This document shows, piece by piece, positions 1-8,315 of a stretch of 64,000 bases of DNA. Origin of the DNA: Intestinimonas butyriciproducens (GTDB taxonomy: Bacteria; Bacillota; Clostridia; Oscillospirales; Oscillospiraceae). Below the pieces are notes generated by a model. The model saw nothing but the letters and a program-made list of their open reading frames with translations, ran no database searches and was not told the DNA's origin. Position 1 is the first letter of the stretch; each line of letters opens with the position of its first letter. The stretch lies in NCBI RefSeq assembly GCF_004154955.1, contig NZ_CP011524.1:124001-188000 (forward strand), in the 5' to 3' direction. The translations under genes were made by a program, and so were the position numbers.

Positions 1-761
1 CCGATTTTATCAGCGTTACCTACGGGGCGGGCGGGAGCACGTCCAAGCGCACCCAGGAGATCGCCGTACGGCTGCAGGACACCTATCATGTCCCCGCCCT
101 GGCCCACCTCACCTGCGTGTCCTCCACCCGGGAGGAGATATCCTCTATGGTGGCCGCCCTCCGCGCCGCGGGGATCGAGAACATCTTGGCGCTCCGGGGG
201 GATATCCCCCGGGATGCGGACTTCCCTTCCCCGGAACACTACCACTATGCCAGTGAGCTCATCGGCCACATCCGAAGCCTGGAGGGCGGAAAGGAGCTGT
301 GCATCGGCGCGGCCTGCTATCCCGAGGGGCACGTGGAATGTCCCCACCGGGAGGACGATATCGATTTCCTGAAGCGGAAGGTGGACATGGGGGTGGACTT
401 CCTCACCACCCAGATGTTCTTTGACAACGATGTGCTCTACCGTTTTCTCTACCGGGTGCTGGCGAAGGGGATCACGGTGCCGGTGATCGCGGGCATCATG
501 CCGGTGATGAGCGTCAAGCAGATCCGCCGCTCCTGTGAGCTCTCGGGCACTGTGATGCCCCCGCGGCTCCAAGGCATAGCCGACCGCTTCGGCGACGATC
601 CCGCCGCCATGCGGCAGGCGGGCATCGCCTACGCCACAGAACAGATCGTGGACCTCGTCGCCCACGGGGTGGAGCACATCCACATCTACACGATGAACAA
701 GCCCGATGTGGCGGCCAGGATCATGGCCAACCTCTCGGATATCATCCGGCCCCGTGGCTGA
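1..761 (+). CDS. metF: Methylenetetrahydrofolate reductase (5' end outside window)
   Basis: Reduces 5,10-methylene-THF to 5-methyl-THF, the methyl donor for methionine synthase; cytoplasmic FAD TIM-barrel enzyme. The frame is open from base 3 and 252 residues are visible. It begins with DFISVTYGAGGST, the conserved early strand of the MetF barrel, so roughly the first 40-50 residues lie outside the window. Also visible are LALRGDIPRD, the FFDND segment and the IMPVMS segment typical of the family. An apparent internal GTG at 117 is not the true start. The stop overlaps the GTG of the next gene, and metH follows, so the three genes form a methionine operon. Confidence 0.93.
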   Translation, partial: DFISVTYGAGGSTSKRTQEIAVRLQDTYHVPALAHLTCVSSTREEISSMVAALRAAGIENILALRGDIPRDADFPSPEHYHYASELIGHIRSLEGGKELCIGAACYPEGHVECPHREDDIDFLKRKVDMGVDFLTTQMFFDNDVLYRFLYRVLAKGITVPVIAGIMPVMSVKQIRRSCELSGTVMPPRLQGIADRFGDDPAAMRQAGIAYATEQIVDLVAHGVEHIHIYTMNKPDVAARIMANLSDIIRPRG

Positions 762-1404
762 GATCGACTGGAAGGAGGCGCGCCGCTACCTGGGGCTCCA
801 CAGGGGCGGCGGTACGGTGGACGAGGTCCTGGAGGCCGGCCTGCGGGACTGCGGACGGGCGCTCATGGCCTGTGCCCGTCCCAGAAGCGTCTGGCGGCGC
901 TTTCCCCTGGCGCTGGGCGAGGGCCGGGTGGAGACGGCGGGCCTGCAGGTGGAGAGCCTCCACCTCCGCCGGCATCTGGAGGGCTGCACGGCGGTCTGCC
1001 TCTTTGCGGCCACACTGGGACCGGAGGTGGACCGGCTCCTCCACCGCGCCTCGGTCACCGACGTGAGCCGGGCGGTCATGATCCAGGCCTGCGCCGCCTC
1101 CCTGCTGGAGGTCTACTGCGACGAGTGCTGCGCCGCCATCGCGGCCCAGACGGCCGCCGAAGGGCTCACCCTCCGCCCCCGGTTCAGCCCCGGCTACGGG
1201 GACTTCCCCATCTCCTGCCAGCGCGCCCTCCTGCGTGCGCTGGAGGCCCCGAAGCGCATCGGCCTCACCGCCACGGAGACCATGATGCTCACCCCTACCA
1301 AATCGGTCACGGCTCTGGTGGGCCTCTCTCCGGAGGCCGCTCCCTGCCGTCCGGACGGCTGCCGTGCCTGCGGCAAGGCCGACTGCGCCTTCCGTCTGGA
1401 GTGA
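754..1404 (+). CDS. Stand-alone methionine synthase (B12) activation-domain protein
   Basis: A 216-aa protein resembling the C-terminal AdoMet-binding activation domain of MetH, which reductively re-methylates cob(II)alamin. I chose GTG 754 because it overlaps the metF stop (759-761) and gives an N-terminus VAEIDWKEARRYLG like family members. Visible features are the RPRFSPGYGDFPIS segment, matching the RxxPGY-type AdoMet-binding motif of the activation domain, then MLTPTKSVTALVGL, and a Cys-rich tail (CRPDGCRACGKADC) that could bind metal. It sits directly before a metH that lacks this domain, so it probably acts in trans on that enzyme. The role is inferred from family and context. Confidence 0.82.
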   Translation: MAEIDWKEARRYLGLHRGGGTVDEVLEAGLRDCGRALMACARPRSVWRRFPLALGEGRVETAGLQVESLHLRRHLEGCTAVCLFAATLGPEVDRLLHRASVTDVSRAVMIQACAASLLEVYCDECCAAIAAQTAAEGLTLRPRFSPGYGDFPISCQRALLRALEAPKRIGLTATETMMLTPTKSVTALVGLSPEAAPCRPDGCRACGKADCAFRLE

Positions 1405-1469
1405 GGGCCTGGCCCCATCCTCAGAGCACAGCAGCCAGACCCTGAACAACATTCCAAGGAGGACTTTTC

Positions 1470-3854
1470 ATGGATATCCGAACCGAACTGGGCCGCCGCA
1501 TCCTCTTCTGCGACGGAGCCATGGGCACGATGCTCCAGGCCGCCGGCTTGCCCGCCGGGCGGGAGCCGGAGCTCTGGAACCTGGAGCGTCCCGAGGTGGT
1601 CCGCGCCCTCCACGGGCAATATCTGGCCGCCGGAGCGGACATCATTGCCACCAATACCTTTGGAGCCAACGGCGTGAAGCTCTCCGGCCACCCTCTGGAG
1701 GAGATCGCCGCCGCCGCCGTCCGCCTGGCGCGGGAGGCGGTGGAGGGGGCCGGCCGCGGCTGGGTGGCCCTGGACGTGGGGCCCACCGGACGGCTCCTTC
1801 AGCCCATGGGAGACCTGCCCTTTGAGGCCGCTGTGGAGGCCTATGCCCGGGAGATCCGGGCGGGCGTACAAGCGGGGGCGGATTTGGTCTTTCTGGAGAC
1901 CATGAGCGACCTGTATGAGGCCAAGGCGGCGGTGGTGGCCGCCAAGGAGAACAGCGACCTGCCCATCTTCGTCACCCTGGTGCTGGATGAAAAGGGGCGG
2001 CTCCTCACCGGAGGCGACATCCCCTCCGCCGTCACGTTGCTGGAGGGGCTGGGGGTGGACGCGCTGGGACTCAACTGCGGCCTGGGGCCGGACCAGATGG
2101 CGGAGCTGCTCCCCACCCTGCGGGCCCATACCCGCCTGCCCATCATCCTCAACCCGAACGCCGGGCTTCCCGAGTGCGTGGACGGCTGTACCCGCTTCGG
2201 CGTGGGGTCGGAGGCCTTCTCCGCCGGCCTGGCCGGGCTGGCCCGGGCCGGCGCCTGGGTGGTGGGAGGGTGCTGCGGCACCACCCCCGACCACATTGCG
2301 GCCGTCGTACAGGCCTGCTCCGGCATCACGCCGCGCCCCCTGTGCCCGCAGCGGCGGACCCGGGTCTCCTCCTACGCCCGGACCGTGCCCTTCGGCGACG
2401 GTCCGGTGCTCATCGGCGAGCGCATCAATCCCACCGGTAAATCCCGGCTCAAGCAGGCTCTGCGGGAGCGGGATATGGACTATATCCTCCGGGAGGCCGT
2501 CCGCCAGCAGGAGAGCGGGGCCATGGTGCTGGATGTGAACGTGGGCCTGCCGGAGCTGGACGAGCCGGAGATGATGGCCCTCCTCATCCCGCAGCTTCAG
2601 AGCGTCACCGACCTCCCTCTTCAGATCGACACCTCCGATCCCGCCGCTATGGAGCGGGGGATGCGGCTCTACAACGGCTGCCCGCTGGTAAACTCGGTAA
2701 GCGGCAAAACCGAGAGCATGGAAGTGGTATTCCCGCTGATGAAGAAGTACGGCGGCGTGGCCATTGCCCTGACGCTGGACGAACAGGGCATTCCGGCCAC
2801 GGCGGAGGCACGTCTGGCCATCGCCCGGCGCATTGTGGAGACGGCGGCGCGTTACGGCATCCCCAAGGAGGACCTGGTGTTCGACACGCTGGCCATGGCG
2901 GTGAGTGCGGAGCCCACTGCCGCACGGACCACCTTGGAGGCCCTGGCCCTTATTCGGTCGGAGCTGGGCTGTCACACCTCCCTGGGGGTCTCCAACATCT
3001 CGTTCGGGCTCCCCCAGCGGGAGAAGGTGAACGCAGCCTTTTTCCTCATGGCGCTGGAGCGTGGGCTCTCGGCGGCCATCCTCAACCCCAATTCCGCGGC
3101 CATGATGGACGCGTTCCGCGCGTTTTGCGCCCTGAACGGCCAGGACGCCAACTGTCAGGCGTATATTGCGGCCATGGCGGGAGAGACCTCCGCGCTGCCG
3201 GACCGGGCACCGGCGGCTTCCGCCGCGCCGGATCTGCCCGCTGCCGTGATCCGGGGCCTCCGGGAGAGCGCCGTCCAGGCCGCCCGGGCGGCGCTTGCGG
3301 AAAAGACGCCGATGGAGATCATCGATGCCGCGCTGATCCCCGCCCTGGACCATGTGGGGACCGAGTTTGAACAGGGCCGGATGTATCTCCCTCAGCTCCT
3401 CATGAGCGCCGAGGCGGCCAAGGCCGTCTTTGCGCTGCTACGGGAGCGGATGAGTCAGGGGGACGGCGGCCTTCCCGCCTCCAAGGGCAAGGTGGTGCTG
3501 GCCACCGTCAAGGGTGATGTCCACGACATCGGCAAAAACATCGTCAAGGTACTGCTGGAGAATTACGGGTATCAGGTCATTGACCTGGGAAAGGACGTCT
3601 CCCCCGAGACCGTGGCCGATACGGTGGTCCGGGAGGGGGCCGGCTTGGTGGGGCTCTCCGCCCTCATGACCACCACGGTGGGAAAGATGGAGGAGACCAT
3701 CCGGCTCCTGCGGGAGCGAGCCCCCGGGTGCAGGATCATGGCCGGAGGAGCGGTGCTCACCGAGGAGTACGCCCGGCGCATCGGCGCGGATTTCTACGGC
3801 AAGGACGCCATGAGCGACGTGCGGTATGCCGACGGCGTGACCGGACGGGAGTGA
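1470..3854 (+). CDS. metH: Cobalamin-dependent methionine synthase lacking the activation domain
   Basis: Transfers the methyl group of 5-methyl-THF to homocysteine through methylcobalamin. The 794-aa protein has a homocysteine methyltransferase domain (about 1-290; DGAMGTML at 14-21; zinc ligands C203 in LNCG and C268/C269 in GGCCGT), a pterin-binding domain (about 310-570; GERINPTGK near 316-324) and a B12 cap plus Rossmann domain (about 590-794; DVHDIGKN at 683-690 with cobalt ligand H685). Full MetH is about 1200 aa; the missing part is the C-terminal activation domain, supplied by the gene just upstream. An AGGAGG-like site precedes the ATG. A strong hairpin follows the stop. Confidence 0.93.
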   Translation: MDIRTELGRRILFCDGAMGTMLQAAGLPAGREPELWNLERPEVVRALHGQYLAAGADIIATNTFGANGVKLSGHPLEEIAAAAVRLAREAVEGAGRGWVALDVGPTGRLLQPMGDLPFEAAVEAYAREIRAGVQAGADLVFLETMSDLYEAKAAVVAAKENSDLPIFVTLVLDEKGRLLTGGDIPSAVTLLEGLGVDALGLNCGLGPDQMAELLPTLRAHTRLPIILNPNAGLPECVDGCTRFGVGSEAFSAGLAGLARAGAWVVGGCCGTTPDHIAAVVQACSGITPRPLCPQRRTRVSSYARTVPFGDGPVLIGERINPTGKSRLKQALRERDMDYILREAVRQQESGAMVLDVNVGLPELDEPEMMALLIPQLQSVTDLPLQIDTSDPAAMERGMRLYNGCPLVNSVSGKTESMEVVFPLMKKYGGVAIALTLDEQGIPATAEARLAIARRIVETAARYGIPKEDLVFDTLAMAVSAEPTAARTTLEALALIRSELGCHTSLGVSNISFGLPQREKVNAAFFLMALERGLSAAILNPNSAAMMDAFRAFCALNGQDANCQAYIAAMAGETSALPDRAPAASAAPDLPAAVIRGLRESAVQAARAALAEKTPMEIIDAALIPALDHVGTEFEQGRMYLPQLLMSAEAAKAVFALLRERMSQGDGGLPASKGKVVLATVKGDVHDIGKNIVKVLLENYGYQVIDLGKDVSPETVADTVVREGAGLVGLSALMTTTVGKMEETIRLLRERAPGCRIMAGGAVLTEEYARRIGADFYGKDAMSDVRYADGVTGRE

Positions 3855-3861
3855 CGCCTCA

Positions 3862-3896
3862 GCGGGCCCCGGAACCACTTCCGGGGCCCGCTTTTT
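3862..3896 (+). terminator. Rho-independent terminator after metH
   Basis: An 11-bp GC stem (GCGGGCCCCGG with CCGGGGCCCGC) around an 8-nt loop, followed by TTTTT, begins 8 bases after the metH stop. It closes the metF-metH operon. Confidence 0.9.
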
Positions 3897-3961
3897 CAGC
3901 CGGTGTCCGACGCTTTGGGATGCTCAAAAAATGGAATTGGTCAAAAGCGGCATACTTCCAG

Positions 3962-3990
3962 TTGCTTTTTGGGGACGGGGACGTTATACT
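3962..3990 (+). promoter_or_regulatory. Candidate sigma-A promoter for the SLH protein gene
   Basis: TTGCTT, a 17-bp spacer and TATACT lie about 70 bases before the ATG at 4062. The spacing is ideal and the -35 box is imperfect. Confidence 0.55.
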
Positions 3991-4061
3991 TTAATAATAA
4001 TACCTGTTGTAGATTTTTATGTATACCGTTTGTAACGGTCCACTCCTTGGAGGTGCGCTGA

Positions 4062-6410
4062 ATGAAAACGAACCGACTCCTCTCCTGCGCGCTGGCGCTG
4101 GCCGTGACTGTGTCCGCGCTGGCGCTGCCCGCGTCCGCCGCCACCGCCTTCCCCGATATCCAGAGCCACTGGGCCAAGAGCTATATCGAGGAAATGACCG
4201 ACGCCAATATGTTCAAGGGCTATGAGGACGGGACCTTTAAGCCGGAGAACAAGCTGACCACCGCGGAGGCGCTGGCTCTCTGCGCCCGGGCCGTGGGACT
4301 GGATGAGAACACCAGTGCCGAGATCGCCGACGACTATAAAGAGGCGGTGGACGACGTACTGGACGGCAGCCAGTCCTGGTTCTACCGGGAGTTCGCCATC
4401 TGCCTGGCCGCGGGGATCCTCACCGAATCCAATCTGAAGAGCCTTACCCAGTCCGGCGCGCTCATCAAGCCCATCGTCAAGGAGGATCTGGCGGTCTACC
4501 TGATCCGCGCCATGCAGCTCGGCCCCATGTCCGAGCGGCTCTCCTCCTACCCCATGAGCTTTGACGACACCGCCTCCATCAGTGAGAGCGCCAAGCCGTC
4601 GGTCTATCTGCTGAGCGTGTACGGCATCGTCCAGGGGGATCAGAACAACGATTTCGGCCCAGACGGGCAGGTCACCCGGGCCATTATGGCCACCATGCTC
4701 TCCCGGGCCATTCGCTACATGGACGCCCACGGCACCGATCCGGACCTGCCGGAGTACACCAGCTATGCCTTCCAGCAGGGCGTCATCGCGGCCACGCCCG
4801 CCGAGGGCAGCGGCGGCGCGCTGATCCTCACCCTCAACGACGATCTCACCGGAGCCACGGCCTATTCGGTGTCCCTGCCCTCCGGCGTGACCATCTATGA
4901 AAACAATATGGAGTCCACCACCTCCGCCCTGAAGGCCGGCCGTCACGCCCGGGTCTGCCTGGACGGCAGGGGGACCGCCTATGCCGTCCGCGTCAGTGAT
5001 GCGCTGGAGGAGTTTGAGGCCACCGTCAACGGCATTGACGGCTACGACATTGCGATTACCCGCAGCGGCCAGGGGGAGATCCTCACCATGGACCGCTTCA
5101 CTCAGGTCCAGGTGGGCTCCAAGACCACCGGGGACCGCTCCATCGTGGATGCGGATGCCGGGTATACCAGCGCGGTCTGCAAGCTGGATGACCAGGGGCA
5201 TCTGGTGGCCATCCGCCTCGATGGCGGTACCCGTACCGAAGAGGGCATTCTTGCCGGGTATACCAAGGCCAGCGGCACCACTGCCGCCAGCATTCAGGTC
5301 ATCGGGTTCGACGGTGTGACCCGTACCTTCTCCGTCCCCTCCGGCGCCACCACCACCGTCAACAGTCTGGTGAGCAACCTCAATAGCAGCTATGAGGGCG
5401 ACTATGTGTCCCTGCGGGTCTCCAACGACAGCAATGCCGTGGTCACCGCCGCAGTGGATACCGTTACGGAGTATGTGCAGGGTGCGGTGAAAGCCACCTC
5501 CTACGCCAGCGACGTCAATACCATCACGGTGACTAATCTCGACACAGGCAAGGCCACCTCTTATGACGTGTCTAAATCCGCCGTCATCACCTATAACGGC
5601 GAGACGACTCTTCTGCGGAACATCAAGAAGGACTACTTTGTCACCCTCCGCCTCTCCGGAGGCGATGCCGCCCTGATTGAGGCCTATCCCGGCTCCACCG
5701 TCACCGAGGGCGTCATTACCGAGCGGATATTCAGCGATACCGACACCACCGTCACCTTCGTCGTGACGCAGGAGGACGATACCCAAGTGAGCTTCAAGGT
5801 GGACCTGTCCAATCCCCCCGACATTGAACGGGACGAAGCCGACAGTACCATCGACAAGCTCCGCACCGGAGACTCTGTGGAGGTCACCGTCCGCTACAAT
5901 GAGGTCACCCGCATCACAGCAACCTCTCAGAGCGCCAATGTCATCGGCACCGTGGACCGCATCATCCAGGAGAAGAACGGCTACACGCTGGAGATGACGC
6001 TCTCCGACGGGGAGGAGGTCTCCTACACCGTTACCTCCGGCGTCTCCGTTACCCAGAGCGGCAAGAGCGTCAACCTCTCCTCCCTGCGGCCCGGCTACAA
6101 GCTGGGACTGGTGGTGAGCGGCGAGCAGGTGGTCTCCATTGAGATCCAGCAGGCCGTCAACTCCAGCAATAAACTCACCGGCACCGTCATCTATGTGAGC
6201 GCCTCGGACAAATACATCTATCTCCGCTGTGTGGACGAGGCCGGCAACGAGGAGATCGTTACCGTGAACGCGCCCTCCGGCACGGTCATTCTGGATGTGT
6301 CCACCGGCGACAGCCTCAGCCTGAAGTATCTGGAGGCGGGCGACATCATTGAGGCGAATGGTGCCTACGACGGCGCGGAGTTCGATGCCACCGTGATCCT
6401 GAGACAGTGA
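4062..6410 (+). CDS. SLH-domain surface protein with long beta-rich C-terminal region
   Basis: A 782-aa exported protein. Residues 1-26 form a signal peptide (MKTNRLLSCALALAVTVSAL) with a likely cut after ASA. S-layer homology units follow at about 30-225: FPDIQSHWAKSYIEEM with GYEDGTFKPENKLTTAEA, then two weaker repeats ending near GPDGQVTRAIMATMLSRAI. SLH units anchor proteins to secondary wall polymers. The rest (about 230-782) is Thr/Ser/Asp-rich with several repeated beta-type modules of unknown function. A sigma-A-like promoter and an SD (TTGGAGG) lie upstream and a perfect terminator follows, so it is monocistronic. Probably a structural or adhesive envelope protein; the exact role is unknown. 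Confidence 0.85.
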   Translation: MKTNRLLSCALALAVTVSALALPASAATAFPDIQSHWAKSYIEEMTDANMFKGYEDGTFKPENKLTTAEALALCARAVGLDENTSAEIADDYKEAVDDVLDGSQSWFYREFAICLAAGILTESNLKSLTQSGALIKPIVKEDLAVYLIRAMQLGPMSERLSSYPMSFDDTASISESAKPSVYLLSVYGIVQGDQNNDFGPDGQVTRAIMATMLSRAIRYMDAHGTDPDLPEYTSYAFQQGVIAATPAEGSGGALILTLNDDLTGATAYSVSLPSGVTIYENNMESTTSALKAGRHARVCLDGRGTAYAVRVSDALEEFEATVNGIDGYDIAITRSGQGEILTMDRFTQVQVGSKTTGDRSIVDADAGYTSAVCKLDDQGHLVAIRLDGGTRTEEGILAGYTKASGTTAASIQVIGFDGVTRTFSVPSGATTTVNSLVSNLNSSYEGDYVSLRVSNDSNAVVTAAVDTVTEYVQGAVKATSYASDVNTITVTNLDTGKATSYDVSKSAVITYNGETTLLRNIKKDYFVTLRLSGGDAALIEAYPGSTVTEGVITERIFSDTDTTVTFVVTQEDDTQVSFKVDLSNPPDIERDEADSTIDKLRTGDSVEVTVRYNEVTRITATSQSANVIGTVDRIIQEKNGYTLEMTLSDGEEVSYTVTSGVSVTQSGKSVNLSSLRPGYKLGLVVSGEQVVSIEIQQAVNSSNKLTGTVIYVSASDKYIYLRCVDEAGNEEIVTVNAPSGTVILDVSTGDSLSLKYLEAGDIIEANGAYDGAEFDATVILRQ

Positions 6411-6421
6411 TTGTATGAAAA

Positions 6422-6461
6422 AAAGGTCCTCCGCCGCCCTTGCGGCGGAGGACCTTTTTTT
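6422..6461 (+). terminator. Terminator after SLH gene
   Basis: A long perfect stem (AAAGGTCCTCCGCCGC with its complement) and a 3-nt loop are followed by a T run, 12 bases after the stop at 6410. Confidence 0.93.
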
Positions 6462-6501
6462 GTGTGCGGAACGGTTTTTATTTTGAGATTCCAAATAGAG
6501 A

Positions 6502-6551
6502 TTGACAGCAGCAGGAAAACCATGTATGATGCATATGTTTTGATATTCAAA
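6502..6551 (+). promoter_or_regulatory. Sigma-A promoter with palindromic operator at the start site
   Basis: Consensus TTGACA at 6502-6507, a 17-bp spacer and TATGAT at 6525-6530. Just downstream, around the expected +1, lies the palindrome TTTGATATTCAAA (6539-6551). It resembles the TTTGA-N-TCAAA class of sites recognised by FabT-type MarR regulators, as I recall them. This suggests autoregulation of the gene that follows. Confidence 0.75.
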
Positions 6552-6574
6552 TAAATATGGAAGGAGGAACCAGC

Positions 6575-7030
6575 GTGAAGGGGAATCGGGCTGAGCTCAA
6601 CCGCTTTCTGGTGGAGGTATTCGACGAGATTTTGAAAACAGAGGAGGAGAGCCTTGCCGGGAGCTTCAGCGACTTGTCCCTGCGGGAGCTGCACCTCATC
6701 GAGGAGGTGTGCCGGGCGGAGGATGAGGCCCGTGACAATCGGGCCACCGCCATTGCTGCGGCCCAGCGGGTGACGGCGGGAACCCTGACCACTGCGGTCT
6801 CCCTTCTGGAGCGGAAGGGCTACCTGGAACGGCGGCGGGACGAGCGGGACCGCCGGGCCGTTCGAATTTGGCCCACAGAGAAGGCCCGGGCGGCCGACCA
6901 GGTACACGCCGCATTTCACCGAGAGATGGTGGACGAGATCCTGAAGACGCTCTCCGACCAGGAGGCCCAGGTGCTGGTCAGGGCGTTGGGCAGTCTCACC
7001 GCCTTTTTTCGGGAAAAGTACGAGGCGTAG
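6575..7030 (+). CDS. MarR-family regulator, FabT-like
   Basis: A 151-aa winged-helix DNA-binding protein. I chose GTG 6575 because AAGGAGG (about 6560-6566) sits at correct spacing before it; an in-frame ATG at 6557 precedes that site and is unlikely. Motifs LSLRELHLIE, VTAGTLTTAVSLLERKGY, ERRRDERDRRAV and FHREMV match the FabT subgroup that senses acyl-ACP and represses fatty-acid synthesis in Firmicutes. No fab genes are nearby, so the target is unknown. The gene has its own consensus promoter with a palindrome over the start site. DegV, a fatty-acid-binding protein, follows after 40 bases, which supports a lipid connection. MarR assignment is firm; FabT is inference. Confidence 0.8.
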   Translation: MKGNRAELNRFLVEVFDEILKTEEESLAGSFSDLSLRELHLIEEVCRAEDEARDNRATAIAAAQRVTAGTLTTAVSLLERKGYLERRRDERDRRAVRIWPTEKARAADQVHAAFHREMVDEILKTLSDQEAQVLVRALGSLTAFFREKYEA

Positions 7031-7070
7031 CGCCTGGGACGCCTACTTTTAAACTGCGAGGAGAAGAAAT

Positions 7071-7910
7071 ATGGTACGCATCATCACTGACAGCACCTGC
7101 GATCTGTCCAAGTCCCGCCAGGTGGAACTGGGGGTGGAGGTGGCTCCGCTCTCCGTCCACTTTGGAGCGGAGACCTTCCGGGACGGCGTGGATCTTACAA
7201 ACGGGGACTTCTATGCCCGGCTCCGCCGGGCGGAGGCCCTGCCCACTACGTCCCAGGTCAATCCCGAGGATTTTGCCGCCCGCTTCCGGGCCTGCCGAGA
7301 GGCGGGAGACGAGGTGGTGGGGATTTTTATCTCCTCCCTGCTCTCCGGCACCTGTCAGTCCGCCTGCATTGCCCGGGATATGGTGGAGGATACGCATATC
7401 TTTGTGGTGGACTCGGGGACGGTCACCTTCGGGCTGGGACTGCTGGTGGAGCGGGCTGCGTTTCTGCGGGACCAGGGCCTCTCCGCCGGCGAGATCGCGT
7501 CCGAAGTGGAGCGACTCTCCGGGAGGCTGCGGTTCTACGCCGTGGTGGAGACCCTCAAATATCTCAAAATGGGCGGGCGCATTTCCGCTGCCACCGCCGT
7601 TGTGGGCGGGATGCTGGGGATCACGCCGATCCTGAACATTCGGGACGGTGTGGTAGAGGCAGCCGGAAAGTCCCGGGGGCGCAAGGGCGCCTACCAGTGG
7701 ATGGAGGAACGGATTAAAAAGGAGCCGGTGGATACCGCGCTGCCGGTGGCCTTTGGACACTCCGACGCTCCGGCCGTTATGGCGGAGTGCGAGGAGTACT
7801 TCCGGGCGCGTATCCCTGGGATGACCGTCTATGAGAGCGATATCGGCGCCGTCGTGGGTACGCATGCCGGACCCGGGTGCGCCGGGATCGCCTACTTCGT
7901 GAAGGAGTGA
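7071..7910 (+). CDS. DegV family fatty-acid-binding protein
   Basis: A 279-aa two-domain DegV protein. Family members bind fatty acids and in several Firmicutes (FakB) present them to the kinase FakA; no fakA is visible here. Characteristic features are the N-terminal IITDSTCDLS, the TTSQVNPEDF segment, ISSLLSGTCQSA and the late VGTHAGPGCAGIAYF. An SD (GAGGAGAAG) lies 7 bases before the ATG. It lies 40 bp downstream of the FabT-like regulator and probably shares its promoter, making a small lipid-sensing pair. Family assignment is secure; the physiological partner is inferred. Confidence 0.88.
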   Translation: MVRIITDSTCDLSKSRQVELGVEVAPLSVHFGAETFRDGVDLTNGDFYARLRRAEALPTTSQVNPEDFAARFRACREAGDEVVGIFISSLLSGTCQSACIARDMVEDTHIFVVDSGTVTFGLGLLVERAAFLRDQGLSAGEIASEVERLSGRLRFYAVVETLKYLKMGGRISAATAVVGGMLGITPILNIRDGVVEAAGKSRGRKGAYQWMEERIKKEPVDTALPVAFGHSDAPAVMAECEEYFRARIPGMTVYESDIGAVVGTHAGPGCAGIAYFVKE

Positions 7911-7963
7911 GCACTGCTGGGGGCAGGCGGCGTGCCCACGGCGGTCCACCGCGCAGCGGTGTT

Positions 7964-8040
7964 CAAGGGTCTGTCCTAGGGACAGACCCTTGCCGCAGGC
8001 GGAATTGATTTTCGCCGCGGAGGTCCAATTCCGAGCGGAC
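7964..8040 (+). repeat. Dispersed hairpin element, copy 1
   Basis: A perfect 13-bp stem (CAAGGGTCTGTCC, loop TAG, complement ending CTTG at 7992) runs directly into the conserved core CCGCAGGCGGAATTGATT, then TTCGCCG and a GTCC-containing tail. The same architecture recurs at 13246 and, more diverged, at 15347. Confidence 0.75.
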
Positions 8041-8090
8041 AAAATGAGGATTCTTTTCGCCCCTTCCAGGGACAGGTGGGCGGCGGCCGG

Positions 8091-8117
8091 AAGGCGCACC
8101 ACGTGGTGCGCCTTTTT
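8091..8117 (+). terminator. Terminator downstream of DegV gene
   Basis: The stem AAGGCGCACC / GGTGCGCCTT with loop ACGT is followed by TTT. It is a clean intrinsic terminator about 180 bases after the DegV stop. Confidence 0.85.
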
Positions 8118-8177
8118 GCAGGGACCTCTCGGTGCACACTGTTCACAATTTCGTGATATGTTGCACCCTGGACGTGT

Positions 8178-8240
8178 TATAATACTGCCTGCGGAACTGC
8201 GCACTTGAACAGGACCGCCCCGCCTGATCGGCGGGTTTTA
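8178..8240 (+). promoter_or_regulatory. Possible promoter -10 and attenuator-like hairpin before transporter
   Basis: TATAAT at 8178-8183 (no good -35) is followed 36 bases later by CCCGCC-TGATC-GGCGGG with TTTT (8219-8240). The hairpin lies between this putative start and the coding region, so it could terminate early. Weak evidence. Confidence 0.35.
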
Positions 8241-8315
8241 CCAGCAGGTATGTCTGGGGCTTGTTTGAATATTGGCGACATGCCTTAAGAATCGCATGGG
8301 AAAGGACGTGCCAAC

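Larger units (their letters stand above)
7911..8315. other. Intergenic region 405 bp: repeat, terminator, leader hairpin
   Basis: No gene was recognised. It holds a dispersed hairpin element (7964-8040), the DegV-side terminator (8091-8117), a TATAAT box at 8178-8183 with a poor -35, and a short stem with TTTT at 8219-8240 ahead of the AI-2E transporter gene. Confidence 0.7.
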
